DNA of 54,495 nt from Limimaricola variabilis (lineage in GTDB: Bacteria > Pseudomonadota > Alphaproteobacteria > Rhodobacterales > Rhodobacteraceae): positions 1-54,495 of the forward strand of contig NZ_JACIBX010000017.1 in assembly GCF_014195545.1 (NCBI RefSeq), given 5' to 3'. A program made the position numbers and the translations under genes. The notes beneath the pieces are model-generated. The model was not told where the DNA came from and did no database searches. It was given only the letters and a program-made list of their open reading frames with translations. Positions 45,449 through 54,405 of the stretch are shown here, in pieces. The stretch's first letter is position 1. Each line of letters opens with the position of its first letter.

Positions 45449-46531
45449 ATGAGCATCACCCCGCAGCCCGGCATCATGGAGATCGACCTCTACGTGGGCG
45501 GCCAGAGCCGCCTCGAGGGGCATGAGAACCCGCTGAAGCTCTCCTCCAACGAGAACCCCTACGGGACCTCGTCGCAGGCGCTGGCGGCGCTGGAGCGCTC
45601 GGCCGCGACGCTGCACCGCTACCCGTCGACCGATCACGCCGAGCTGCGCGCCGCCATAGCCGAGATCCACGGCCTCGACGCCGACCGCATCATCTGCGGC
45701 GTGGGATCGGACGAGGTGCTGCAATTCATCGCGCAGTGCTATGCCGGCCCCGGCTGTGAGGTGATCCACACCGAGCACGGCTTCGCCATGTACCCGATCC
45801 TGGCCCGCGCCGCCGGCGCCACGCCGGTCGAGGTGCGCGAGCGGGCGCGCGTGGTCGATGTCGACGCGATCCTCGCCGCCTGCACCGACCGCACCCGGAT
45901 TGTCTATCTGACCAATCCCGGCAACCCGACCGGCACGATGATCCCGCTCGAGGAGGTCGCGCGGCTGGCCGAGGCTCTGCCCGAACAGGTCATCCTGGTG
46001 CTCGACGGCGCTTATGTGGAATTCACCGAAGGCTATGATGGTGGCGCGCGCCTGGTGGAGAGCCGCGACAACGTCGTGATGACCCGCACCTTCTCCAAGA
46101 TCCACGGGCTGGGCGGCCTCAGGATCGGATGGGGATACGGTCCGCGCGCGATCATCGACGTGCTCAACCGCGTCCGCCAGCCCTTCAACCTGTCGACCAC
46201 CCAACTCGCCGTGGCCGAGGCCGCGATCCGCGACGAACGGTTCACCGAGCATTGCCGGGCCGAGAACGCCCGGCTGCGGGTCTGGCTGCGCGAGCAGCTG
46301 CTGGGCTTGGGCATCGCCTGCGACGAAAGCCACGCCAACTACGTGCTGGCGCGTTTCGCGGACGAGGCCGAGGCCGCCGCCTGTGACGCCGCGCTGCGTG
46401 AAAGCGGCATCCTTGTGCGCCGCGTCGGCGGCTACGGATTCCCCGAAGGGCTTCGGATCACCGTCGGCGACGAGGCGGGCTGCGCGCGGGTGATCGACGC
46501 CATTTCCCGCTTCAAGGGGGCGGCGGCATGA
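45449..46531 (+). CDS. hisC: Histidinol-phosphate / aromatic aminotransferase
   Basis: A 360-residue PLP enzyme of the HisC class. [11 protein letters not shown] opens the fold, [13 protein letters not shown] and [10 protein letters not shown] bind the cofactor, and the Schiff-base Lys is in [20 protein letters not shown]. Overlap by 4 nt with the prephenate dehydrogenase gene suggests that it makes tyrosine (or phenylalanine) by transamination as well as, or instead of, histidine. AAGGAG lies before the ATG. Confidence 0.92.
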   Translation: MSITPQPGIMEIDLYVGGQSRLEGHENPLKLSSNENPYGTSSQALAALERSAATLHRYPSTDHAELRAAIAEIHGLDADRIICGVGSDEVLQFIAQCYAGPGCEVIHTEHGFAMYPILARAAGATPVEVRERARVVDVDAILAACTDRTRIVYLTNPGNPTGTMIPLEEVARLAEALPEQVILVLDGAYVEFTEGYDGGARLVESRDNVVMTRTFSKIHGLGGLRIGWGYGPRAIIDVLNRVRQPFNLSTTQLAVAEAAIRDERFTEHCRAENARLRVWLREQLLGLGIACDESHANYVLARFADEAEAAACDAALRESGILVRRVGGYGFPEGLRITVGDEAGCARVIDAISRFKGAAA

Positions 46532-47475
46532 GCGCGCCGATCTATGGCCGCGTCGCGCTGATCGGTCTGGGTCTGATCGCTTCGTCGATGGCGCATGCGA
46601 TGCGCCGCGCGAACCTCGCGGGCGAGATCACCGGCCATGCCCGCTCGGCCGAGACCCGCGCCGTCGCGCGCGAGATCGGCCTCGTCGACCAGGTCTGCGA
46701 GACGGCGGCCGAGGCCGCGGACGGCGCCGATCTGGTCGTGCTCTGCGTGCCGGTGGGCGCCATGGGCGCCGTGGCGGAAGAGATCGCCCCGGTGCTCGCG
46801 CCCGGCGCCACCGTCTCCGACGTGGGCTCGGTCAAGAAGGCGGTGATCGAGGCGGTCGCGCCGCATATCCCCGAAGGGGTGCATTTCGTCCCCGCCCACC
46901 CGCTAGCCGGCACCGAGCATTCCGGCCCGCGCGCGGGCTTTGCAGAGCTGTTCGACAACCGCTGGTGCCTGATCGTGCCCGCGACGCCAGACACCGACGA
47001 GGCGGCCACCGCCCGGCTGTCGCGGCTGTGGGAGGGGATGGGCGCGCATGTCGACGTAATGGATGCCGAGCACCACGACCTCGTGCTCGCCGTGACCAGC
47101 CACACCCCGCACCTGATCGCCTACACCATGGTCGGCGTGGCAGACGACCTGCGCCGGGTGACCGACAGCGAAGTCATCAAGTATTCGGCCGCGGGCTTTC
47201 GCGACTTCACCCGCATCGCCGCCTCGGACCCGACCATGTGGCGCGACGTGTTCCTGACCAACAAGGAGGCGACGCTCGAGATCCTCGGCCGCTTCACCGA
47301 GGAGCTCTTTGCCTTGCAACGCGCGATCCGCACCGGCGACGGTGATCACCTGCACGACTACTTCACCCGCACCCGCGCGATCCGCCGCGGCATCATCGAG
47401 GCCGGTCAGGACACCGCGGCCCCCGATTTCGGCCGCGGTGCGGCCCGGAGCACCAAGACGGAGCGCCAGGGATGA
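46528..47475 (+). CDS. Prephenate / arogenate dehydrogenase (TyrA/TyrC type)
   Basis: A 315-residue NAD(P)-dependent enzyme of tyrosine synthesis. The Rossmann motif is [32 protein letters not shown] and [16 protein letters not shown] form the active site with the catalytic His, and [13 protein letters not shown] lies in the helical dimerisation domain. No ACT domain is attached. It overlaps both the upstream aminotransferase and the downstream extensin-family gene by 4 nt. Confidence 0.94.
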   Translation: MSAPIYGRVALIGLGLIASSMAHAMRRANLAGEITGHARSAETRAVAREIGLVDQVCETAAEAADGADLVVLCVPVGAMGAVAEEIAPVLAPGATVSDVGSVKKAVIEAVAPHIPEGVHFVPAHPLAGTEHSGPRAGFAELFDNRWCLIVPATPDTDEAATARLSRLWEGMGAHVDVMDAEHHDLVLAVTSHTPHLIAYTMVGVADDLRRVTDSEVIKYSAAGFRDFTRIAASDPTMWRDVFLTNKEATLEILGRFTEELFALQRAIRTGDGDHLHDYFTRTRAIRRGIIEAGQDTAAPDFGRGAARSTKTERQG

Positions 47476-48407
47476 GCCGTAACGTCTTTCTCGCGGCGGC
47501 GCTCGTGCTCGCCCCCATGGCGGTGAGCGCACAGGCACTCGCCCCCGAAACCGCCGCCCGGCCCGCCGCCCGCAGTGCCGCGCAAGCCGCGCCTGGGCCG
47601 GTCGCCCCTGCACCGGTTGCCGCCGCCCCGGTGGCGGCCGTGCCGGGCCAGCCGCTCACCGTGTCCCGGCCGCGCGCGCGGCTCGCCTCGACCGTTGCGC
47701 CCTCGACCGTGGCGCCTGCGGCACCGGCGCCTGTCGCGGCCCCGGTTCAGAGCGCCTCGGCCGAGGCGCCCGCCACCGCCGCCCGGCCCGAGGAACGGCC
47801 CGCCCAGCGCGCCGCCATCGCCCCGGCGCTGGCCAGCGCCCGCACCGTCTCGGCTCCCGCCGCCTCAAAGGCGCCCAATGCCGCCGTGCCGGGGGCGCTG
47901 TGCGGCGTGCCGGGCCTCGAAGGCGCGCGGATCGCCCCGGTGAACGGCGCGGGCGCCTGCGGCATCCCCGAGCCGGTCAAGCTGACGGCCGTGCATGGCG
48001 TGCGGATCAGCCCGGCTGCCACGGTCGATTGCGACACCGCCCGCGCGCTTGCCGCCTGGGTGGGGCAGGCGGCCAAGCCGGCGCTCTCCGCCACCGGCGG
48101 CGGTCTCGCCGTGCTGCGCACCGCCGGAAGCTATGTCTGCCGGCCGCGCAACAACGAACGCGGCGAACAGCTCTCGGAGCATTCCTTTGGCCGGGCCATC
48201 GACATCTCCGCCTTCGGGCTGCGCGACGGGCGCGAGCTCAGCCTGAGCTCGGGCTGGAACAGCCAGGGGGCGGGCGCGGCGCTGCGCAACCTGCACAAGG
48301 CGGCCTGCGGTCCGTTCGGGACGGTGCTCGGCCCCGATGCGAACGCGGCGCATCGCGACCATTTCCACTTCGACACCGCCTCGGGCCGCAGCCCTTACTG
48401 CCGTTAA
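47472..48407 (+). CDS. Extensin-family protein (M15-like fold), exported
   Basis: A 311-residue protein with a signal peptide ([20 protein letters not shown]) and an Ala/Pro/Val-rich low-complexity stretch (about 22-137). The globular extensin-like C-terminal domain follows. That domain keeps the metal-peptidase-like motifs HSFGRAIDISAF and AHRDHFHFD and four or more cysteines (CGVPGLEG, CGIPEP, CDTARA, YVCRPR). A cell-wall or outer-envelope role is inferred; enzymatic activity in this family is not established to my knowledge. Its start overlaps the tyrA-type gene by 4 nt. Confidence 0.85.
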   Translation: MSRNVFLAAALVLAPMAVSAQALAPETAARPAARSAAQAAPGPVAPAPVAAAPVAAVPGQPLTVSRPRARLASTVAPSTVAPAAPAPVAAPVQSASAEAPATAARPEERPAQRAAIAPALASARTVSAPAASKAPNAAVPGALCGVPGLEGARIAPVNGAGACGIPEPVKLTAVHGVRISPAATVDCDTARALAAWVGQAAKPALSATGGGLAVLRTAGSYVCRPRNNERGEQLSEHSFGRAIDISAFGLRDGRELSLSSGWNSQGAGAALRNLHKAACGPFGTVLGPDANAAHRDHFHFDTASGRSPYCR

Positions 48408-49369
48408 CGCAGCAGCGGCGCGGGCCCCAGCGGGATGAAGCCCAGCCGCATCGCGCCGCCCGCGAAGGTGATCGGCGCCTCGAGAACGCCGCCCTCGGCC
48501 ATGGCGTCGAGCGCCCCGCGCAGCAGCGAGGACTGGGCGATCGGCACGCCGGCGGCGGCGGCGACTTCGAGCAGCCGTTCCCAGCCGGTGATGCGCAGCA
48601 CGACATCGCCCTCGGGCGCGCCCTGCGCGTCGATCGCCAGCGTGCCTTCGCCCTCGACCGTGACCTCCCCCCAATCGACCGACAGGCTGTCGAGAGCGAT
48701 GCGATCGAGCCGCGCGGTCCCACCCGAAAGCGCCAGCGGCGCATCATAGGTGAGATCGGCGTCGATCACCGCCTCGGCGATCCGGTCGGGCAGCCGGCCC
48801 GCGGCATCGAGCGCGCGCCACGCTTCGGGCAGCGCCACGCCCTGGAGCCGGGCATAGGCGTCGTAGCCGTTGACCCCGCCATTCGGGCGCAGCGCGGCCA
48901 GCAGCGTCTCGGCGCCGCTCTCCCAACCCAGCGAGGAGACGATCCGCAGATCGGCGGCCTCGAAGGTGAACTCGTTCACCGGCAGCGTCTCGCCGATCTC
49001 GACCGCGCCGGAGGCGCGCGGGCCGGTGACCGTGACATCGAGATCCTGGCCGGGGATCGAGACGCGATGCGTCTCGTCGGCAGCGACGATCAGCCGGTTC
49101 GGCTGGTAGCTCTGCGCCACCACCCGCATCCGCGGGCTCTGCCAGCCGAAGCTGCCATCGGGCGAAACCAGCTCGAGGTCGCGCAGGTCGAGGTCGAAAC
49201 GGTAGGGAAAGCCACCGGTGCCCTCGGTGTTGTATTCGACCTGCCAGCCCGAGGCGCGCAGCTCCTGCGTCAGCTCGGCCAGCCGCGCGTCGACGGCGCG
49301 GCTGCCCCACACCCACCAGCCGCCGAAGGCCAGCGCCAGAAGCGCGGTGATAATCAGGATGAAACGCAT
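48404..49369 (-). CDS. DUF2125 family envelope protein
   Basis: A 321-residue protein with an N-terminal membrane anchor or signal (MRFILIITALLALAFGGWWVW), then ELRASGWQVEYNTEGTGGFP and YRFDLDLRDLEL, the DUF2125 signature. The body is rich in beta strands, reminiscent of periplasmic AsmA-like lipid-handling proteins, but I claim no function. Its stop overlaps that of the extensin gene. Confidence 0.82.
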   Translation of the reverse strand: MRFILIITALLALAFGGWWVWGSRAVDARLAELTQELRASGWQVEYNTEGTGGFPYRFDLDLRDLELVSPDGSFGWQSPRMRVVAQSYQPNRLIVAADETHRVSIPGQDLDVTVTGPRASGAVEIGETLPVNEFTFEAADLRIVSSLGWESGAETLLAALRPNGGVNGYDAYARLQGVALPEAWRALDAAGRLPDRIAEAVIDADLTYDAPLALSGGTARLDRIALDSLSVDWGEVTVEGEGTLAIDAQGAPEGDVVLRITGWERLLEVAAAAGVPIAQSSLLRGALDAMAEGGVLEAPITFAGGAMRLGFIPLGPAPLLR

Positions 49370-49432
49370 CGAAGTGGCCCTTTCGCCCGGTCAGGATCGG
49401 GTGTCTACATGGGCCCAGCTAGGAGGACCAGC

Positions 49433-49978
49433 ATGACCGACCAGTCCGCGCTTTGGGTATTCGGCTACGGATCGCTGCTCTGGAATCCGGGCTTCACGCC
49501 GGAGGAGGTGGTGGTGGCCCGGCTCGAGAACTGGCACCGCAGTTTCTGCATGTCCTCGATCCACTATCGCGGCACGCCTGAGACGCCGGGGCTGGTGCTG
49601 GCGCTCGACAAGGCGGAGGGCGCGGTCTGCACCGGGCTGGCGCTGCGCGCGCCGGATGCGGAGCGCGATGCCGTCCTCGCCATGCTGCGCGAGCGCGAAC
49701 TGGTCTCCTCGGCCTATCTCGAAACCTGGCAGGACCTCGCGCTGTCCGACGGGAGGGTGGTGCCGGCGCTGACCTACGTGATCGACCCGAACCACGCGCA
49801 ATACGTGGCGCTCGATCTCGAGACCCAGGCGCGGCGCATCGCCGGGGCCGTTGGCGGGCGCGGCCCGAACCACGAATACCTGTTCAACACCGCGTCCCAC
49901 CTGAACGAGATGGGCGTGCACGATCCCGATCTCGACTGGCTGGTAGCACGGGTCGCGGCGCTCCAGACAGGCGGCTGA
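49433..49978 (+). CDS. chaC: Gamma-glutamylcyclotransferase (ChaC family)
   Basis: A 181-residue cytoplasmic enzyme that cleaves glutathione to 5-oxoproline and Cys-Gly. VFGYGSLLWNPGF holds the substrate-binding YGSL motif. NWHRSFCMSSIHYRGTPE and the Glu in LREREL, the likely general base, are conserved, as is the late NHEYLFNTASHLNEMGVHD. AGGAGG lies 6 nt before the ATG at 49433; the open frame extends far upstream antisense to DUF2125 and is ignored. Confidence 0.93.
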   Translation: MTDQSALWVFGYGSLLWNPGFTPEEVVVARLENWHRSFCMSSIHYRGTPETPGLVLALDKAEGAVCTGLALRAPDAERDAVLAMLRERELVSSAYLETWQDLALSDGRVVPALTYVIDPNHAQYVALDLETQARRIAGAVGGRGPNHEYLFNTASHLNEMGVHDPDLDWLVARVAALQTGG

Positions 49979-50085
49979 GAGGCGGCGCCGCCACAGCGCG
50001 CCCGACCGCCGCGAAAGCCGTTGGCCTCCCGCCTCGCCTCTCCCTATGGTTCGGGTAACGCAACCAAGAGGATTTGGGCCCCCGC

Positions 50086-51276
50086 ATGAGGCAGCCAGAG
50101 GCGAAACCGCATTTCTCCCAACCGGTCCGGCAGATCCTGTCGATGCTGATCGCGCTGGGGCTGGTCGCGCTCGGGCTGGTGCTGGGCCGCGACGTGCTGC
50201 GCGGGATCTTCCTGTCGAACCCTTGGCTCAACTCCGCCATCTCGGCCTTCTTCGTGCTCGGCGTGCTGGCCTGTTTCTGGCAGGTGATCGCGCTGATCCG
50301 CTCGGTTGGCTGGATCGAATCCTTCGTCCGTGCGCCGACCACCACCGGTCAGGCGCCCGGCCTCTTGCTGCCGCTGGCGACGCTGCTGCGCTCGCGCGGG
50401 TTGCGCCGTCACATCTCGCCGGACAGCGCCCGCTCGATCCTCGAATCGGTCGGCCAGCGCATCGACGAGGAGCGCGAGATCACTCGCTACCTGTCGAACA
50501 CGCTGATCTTTCTCGGCCTGCTCGGCACCTTCTACGGCCTTGCCACCACCGTGCCGGCGCTGGTCGACACGATCCGCTCGCTCGACCCCTCCGAAGGCGA
50601 GAGCGGCAGCGCCCTGTTCGGCCGGCTCCAGCAGGGGCTCGAGACCCAGCTGGGCGGCATGGGCACGGCCTTCTCCTCGTCGCTGCTGGGTCTTGCCGGC
50701 TCGCTCGTGGTGGGGCTTCTCGAACTCTTCGCCACCCACGGGCAGAACCGCTTCTACCGCGAGCTGGAGGAATGGCTCTCGACCATCACCCGTCTGGGCT
50801 ATGCCTCGGGCGATGAGCCGTCCCATGCCGGTGGCGGCGATTCCGGGGTGCTGGCGCAGATGGTCGACCAGCTCGGCGCCCGGATCGAGGGGCTGAGCGC
50901 GGCCATCGGCGCGGCCGGCGCGGCCCGCGAGGAGAGCGAGACGCGGATCGCGACGCTGGCGCAGGCGCTGGAGCGGATCGCCCAGCGGATGGACCCCGAA
51001 GCCGAGCGGGAGAGGGAGACGCTCGAGCGCGTGGTCGACGGCCAGCTTCAGGTGCAGGCGGCGCTGGAGCGCGCCACCGAGGGCGGCAATGACAGCGAGA
51101 CCCGGATGCGGCTGCGGAACATGGATGTGCACATGCTGCGCATCCTTGAGGAGATCGCCGCCGGTCGGCAGGAGATGCTGGCCGAACTGCGCACCGACCT
51201 CGCCGGACTGAGCCGTGTGCTGCGCGAGAGCCAACATGCCGGCGGGCTGCGCGCGACCCGCGACCCGGACCGCTAA
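50086..51276 (+). CDS. MotA/TolQ/ExbB-family channel protein with long cytoplasmic tail
   Basis: A 396-residue inner-membrane protein. Four membrane helices are at about 17-35, 50-70, 138-160 and 194-215. The third carries LSNTLIFLGLLGTFYGLATT and the fourth GMGTAFSSSLLGLAGSLVVG, the two pore-lining signatures of proton-driven stator proteins. A roughly 175-residue C-terminal tail (about 220-396) is mostly helical, heptad-like and cytoplasmic. TTG at 50074 in frame is an alternative start. The partner gene starts 3 nt downstream. The overall layout resembles ZorA of Zorya defence systems, but no zorC/D/E is beside it. Confidence 0.85.
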   Translation: MRQPEAKPHFSQPVRQILSMLIALGLVALGLVLGRDVLRGIFLSNPWLNSAISAFFVLGVLACFWQVIALIRSVGWIESFVRAPTTTGQAPGLLLPLATLLRSRGLRRHISPDSARSILESVGQRIDEEREITRYLSNTLIFLGLLGTFYGLATTVPALVDTIRSLDPSEGESGSALFGRLQQGLETQLGGMGTAFSSSLLGLAGSLVVGLLELFATHGQNRFYRELEEWLSTITRLGYASGDEPSHAGGGDSGVLAQMVDQLGARIEGLSAAIGAAGAAREESETRIATLAQALERIAQRMDPEAERERETLERVVDGQLQVQAALERATEGGNDSETRMRLRNMDVHMLRILEEIAAGRQEMLAELRTDLAGLSRVLRESQHAGGLRATRDPDR

Positions 51277-51279
51277 ACA

Positions 51280-53481
51280 ATGGCCCTCAAGCGCCGCAGC
51301 AGCTCCAACCGCTTCCAGGCCTCGATCTGGCCGGGCTTCGTCGATGCGATGACGGGTCTGCTTCTGGTGCTGATGTTCGTGCTCACGGTGTTCACCGTGG
51401 TGCAGTTCGTGCTGCGGGACACGATCACCGGTCAGGCCAGCGAGCTCGACGAGCTGGGGGCCGAGGTCGAACGGCTCGGTGCGGCGCTGGGGCTGGAACG
51501 CACGCGCGGCGATGAGCTGGGGGCCGAGCTGGACCGGGCGCGGGCGCGGGCCGAAGAACAGGCCGAGCGGATCGCGGCGCAGGACAGCGCGCTCGACGCC
51601 GCGCGGGGGCAGATCACCGATTTCGAGGCGCAGGTCGCGGCGCTGCTGGCGGCGCGCGGCGAGGCTGAGGCACGCATCGCGGGTCTGGAAGAGGATCTCG
51701 CGGAGGAACGGCAGCGCGCCGGCGAGGCCGAAACCGCCCGCGACGCCGCTGCCACCGCCCTCGCCACGGCGCGCGAGGAGATCGACGCCCAGGCCGAGGC
51801 GGCGCGGCTTGCGGCGGCGCGACGCGAGGCGCTCGAGGCGCTGATCGCCGACCTCGAGGCGGAGGGCGCGGCAGACGAGGAAACCATCGCCCGGCTCGAA
51901 ACCGCGCGCGAGGAGGATGCGGAGCGGCTTTCGGCGCTCGAGGCGGAGCGGCTGGCCGAGGCCGCAGCCGCCGCCCGGCTGCGCGACAGGCTCGAAGGGG
52001 CGGATGCGGAGCTTACTGCAATGACGCTGGCGCTCGAGGAAAAGCGGCGCGAGGCCGAGGAGACGCTGACGCTGCTGGCCGCGGCCGAGGCCGCGCGCGC
52101 CGATCTCGACCGGGCGCTGGCGGAGGCGCTGCTGGCGCGCCAGGAAAGTCAGAACGCGCTCACCCGTGCGCTGCGCGAAGGCGAGGGGCTCGACGCGCGG
52201 CTCGCCGCGGCGCTCGATCTCGCCGAAAGTACCGAGGCCGAGCTGGAGGAGGCGCGCGCGGCCTTGGCGCAGGCGCAGGCCGAGAGCGAGGATCTGTCGG
52301 TACGGCTGGCCACGGCGCTGGCAGCGCGCGACGCGGGCGAAGCCGACCTCGCGGCGCTGCGCGCCGAGCTGGAGGCTGCGTTGGAGAGGGCCGGGGCCAC
52401 CGAGGCGGAGCTGCAGGAAAAGCTGGCCGAAATGGTGCTCGACCGCGACGCGGCTCGCGCGGAGGCCGAGGCCGCGCGGGCCGCCGGGACCGAGGCCGAG
52501 CAGCGGCGGGCCGATCTCGCCGACCGGCTGTCGGCGGCGCTTGCGGCACGTGACGCGGCGCAGGCCCGAGCGGAGGCGCTGTCGCGCGATCGCGGCGAGA
52601 CCGAGCAGGAGCGGGCCGACCTCGAAGCGCGCCTGGCCGCGGCGCTGAGTGATCTGGAATCTGCGCGCGCGCGGGCCGACACCGCCACGGACGAGGCCGA
52701 GCGCCGCGCCGCGCTGCTGGCGATCGCCCGCAGCCGGCTTTCGGAAGAGGAGGGCCAGAGCGCCGAGGCGCAACGCCGCATGGCGGCGCTCAACGCGCAG
52801 GTCGCGGCGCTGCGTGAGGACGTGGCCGAGCTGCGGTCGCTTCTGGGTCAGGCCGAAACCACCGGCGCGGTGGCCGAAGCCGAGATCGAGGATCTGGGTC
52901 GCCAGCTCAACGCAGCGCTGGCGGCCGCCGCGGCCGAGGAGCGTCGTCGCCGGGAACTCGAGGCCGAGGCGCGCGCCCGGCTCGAGGAAGAGGCGGCGCG
53001 TCTGGCGGCCGAGGCCGAGGATCTGGAACGCTACCGGTCGGAGTTCTTCGGCGCGCTGCGCGGCATGCTCGAGGACGAGGAGGGGGTCCGGATCGCGGGC
53101 GACCGTTTCGTCTTCTCCTCGGAGGTGCTGTTCGGCCAGGGCGAGGCGACGCTGTCGGAGGCCGGCAAGGACGAGATCGCCAAGGTCGCGGCGCTGTTGC
53201 GGCGCATCGCCGAAGAGATCCCGGAGGGCATCGACTGGGTGATCCGGGTCGACGGCCACACCGACGACATCCCGGTCCGCGGCGGACGCTTCGCCGACAA
53301 CTGGGAACTGAGCCAGGCGCGTGCCCTCTCGGTGGTGCGTTACATGAGCGAGGAGGAAGGCATCCCGCCCGAACGCCTCTCGGCCAACGGCTTCGGCGAG
53401 CATCGCCCGCTCGATCCGCGCGACACGCCCGATGCGCGCGCGCGCAACCGACGAATCGAGTTGAAGCTCACCGAGCGCTGA
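51280..53481 (+). CDS. MotB/OmpA-like stator partner with giant periplasmic coiled coil
   Basis: A 733-residue protein. A single N-terminal helix has WPGFVDAMTGLLLVLMFVLT, with Asp22 in the position of the proton-carrying Asp of MotB/ZorB. From about 52 to 590 the chain is an unbroken Ala/Glu/Arg/Leu heptad coiled coil. The C-terminal domain (about 610-733) is OmpA-like and should bind peptidoglycan: DGHTDDIPV, WELSQARALSVVRYM and ARARNRRIEL. With the preceding gene it forms a proton-driven stator-like unit anchored in the wall. What it moves or transmits is unknown. Confidence 0.85.
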   Translation: MALKRRSSSNRFQASIWPGFVDAMTGLLLVLMFVLTVFTVVQFVLRDTITGQASELDELGAEVERLGAALGLERTRGDELGAELDRARARAEEQAERIAAQDSALDAARGQITDFEAQVAALLAARGEAEARIAGLEEDLAEERQRAGEAETARDAAATALATAREEIDAQAEAARLAAARREALEALIADLEAEGAADEETIARLETAREEDAERLSALEAERLAEAAAAARLRDRLEGADAELTAMTLALEEKRREAEETLTLLAAAEAARADLDRALAEALLARQESQNALTRALREGEGLDARLAAALDLAESTEAELEEARAALAQAQAESEDLSVRLATALAARDAGEADLAALRAELEAALERAGATEAELQEKLAEMVLDRDAARAEAEAARAAGTEAEQRRADLADRLSAALAARDAAQARAEALSRDRGETEQERADLEARLAAALSDLESARARADTATDEAERRAALLAIARSRLSEEEGQSAEAQRRMAALNAQVAALREDVAELRSLLGQAETTGAVAEAEIEDLGRQLNAALAAAAAEERRRRELEAEARARLEEEAARLAAEAEDLERYRSEFFGALRGMLEDEEGVRIAGDRFVFSSEVLFGQGEATLSEAGKDEIAKVAALLRRIAEEIPEGIDWVIRVDGHTDDIPVRGGRFADNWELSQARALSVVRYMSEEEGIPPERLSANGFGEHRPLDPRDTPDARARNRRIELKLTER

Positions 53482-53484
53482 ACC

Positions 53485-54404
53485 TTACTCGCCGAGCGTG
53501 ATGGTAGCGCGCCGCTCCGACAGCGGCGCGCCGTCGCGCAGAAGGACGACCCGCCCGGCATAGTCGCCGACCGGCCAACCGCCCTCGGGCGCGCGCAGCC
53601 CCGTGGCGCGGAACAGCTGCGCCTGCGTCTTTTCGAGCGCGATTTCTTCATCGATTACGATGCCGTCCGGTCCTTCGACCGTGAGCCGCATGACGTCGTC
53701 GGCCTGTCCGCCGAAGGCATAGCCCCAGAGCACCAGCGGCGTGTCCTGCCCGATGTCCCGGCCGGCCGTGCCACGCTGTATGTCGAGATAATCCGGCACC
53801 CCCGGTGCGAAACCGGCATCGAGCAGGCCGCCGGGCAGATAGGCGGGCGGCTCGGTCCAGAGCGTCCGCTCCGCTGCCCCGCATTCGACGCGGTCCTCGG
53901 GGTCGAACGGATCGACCTCGACCCCGTCGTGGCGGACCGACAAGTGCAGATGCGGGAACTGGCTCTGTCCCGACAGGCCGACCTCGCCCAGCCGGTCGCC
54001 CGCCTCGACCCGCTGGCCCGTCTCGACCACGATCGACCCCAGCGCCATGTGGCAATACTGCGTTTCCCAGCCGCCCTCATGACCGATCGAGACGCCGTTG
54101 CCGCAGTCGCGTCCGCCCAGATCGGGCGCGCCCTCCCAGCCCTGCAGGATGTCGGGCATCTCGTCGCGTGTGCCGAGCACGACGCCGGGCGCGGCGGCGC
54201 GCACCTCGACCCCTTCGCTCTGAGAAGCGATGGTCGGCAGCCGAAGATCGGTGCCCTTGTGGCCGTCATAGGCCAGCGGTCCGCAGCTGTAGTCACGCGC
54301 CGCAGGGCCGGGATCGGCGTCGACGTAGTTCTGGATCACGCAGTTCTCGCCGAGGGTGCAGTCGATCGGCAGGGCGAGGCGAAAGGCCGTTTCCGCGGCC
54401 CCTA
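53485..54404 (-). pseudogene. M23 (LytM-type) peptidase gene, 5' end removed by an IS element
   Basis: The frame keeps a complete LytM domain: first zinc motif DGHKGTD, NGVSIGHEGGW with QYCHM, and FPHLHLSVRH (the H-x-H). The C-terminal half is a family-specific extension. The first possible start is GTG at 54339, but recognisable family sequence (LPIDCTLGENC) continues upstream of it, through ETAFRLALPIDC back to about 54404, where the IS end begins. No ATG, GTG or TTG lies in that part and no signal peptide remains. The protein would normally be exported to trim peptidoglycan; here it is probably not exported or not made. Confidence 0.75.
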
Positions 54405-54405
54405 G

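Noticed and set aside
47900-49432. Long plus-strand frame leading into chaC, suggesting a fusion
   Set aside because: It is out of frame with the extensin gene and antisense to DUF2125; AGGAGG before 49433 marks the real chaC start.
51430-53040. Repeated GAGGCCGAG/GCGGCGCGC patterns as possible DNA repeats or CRISPR
   Set aside because: They are codon-level echoes of Ala/Glu/Arg heptads; there are no equal-length spacers or conserved units.
50044-53403. A 1119-codon minus-strand open frame opposite the coiled-coil gene
   Set aside because: It exists only because heptad-rich GC codons leave few stops on the other strand; its translation is low-complexity (Arg/Gly/Leu/Gln) with no domain.
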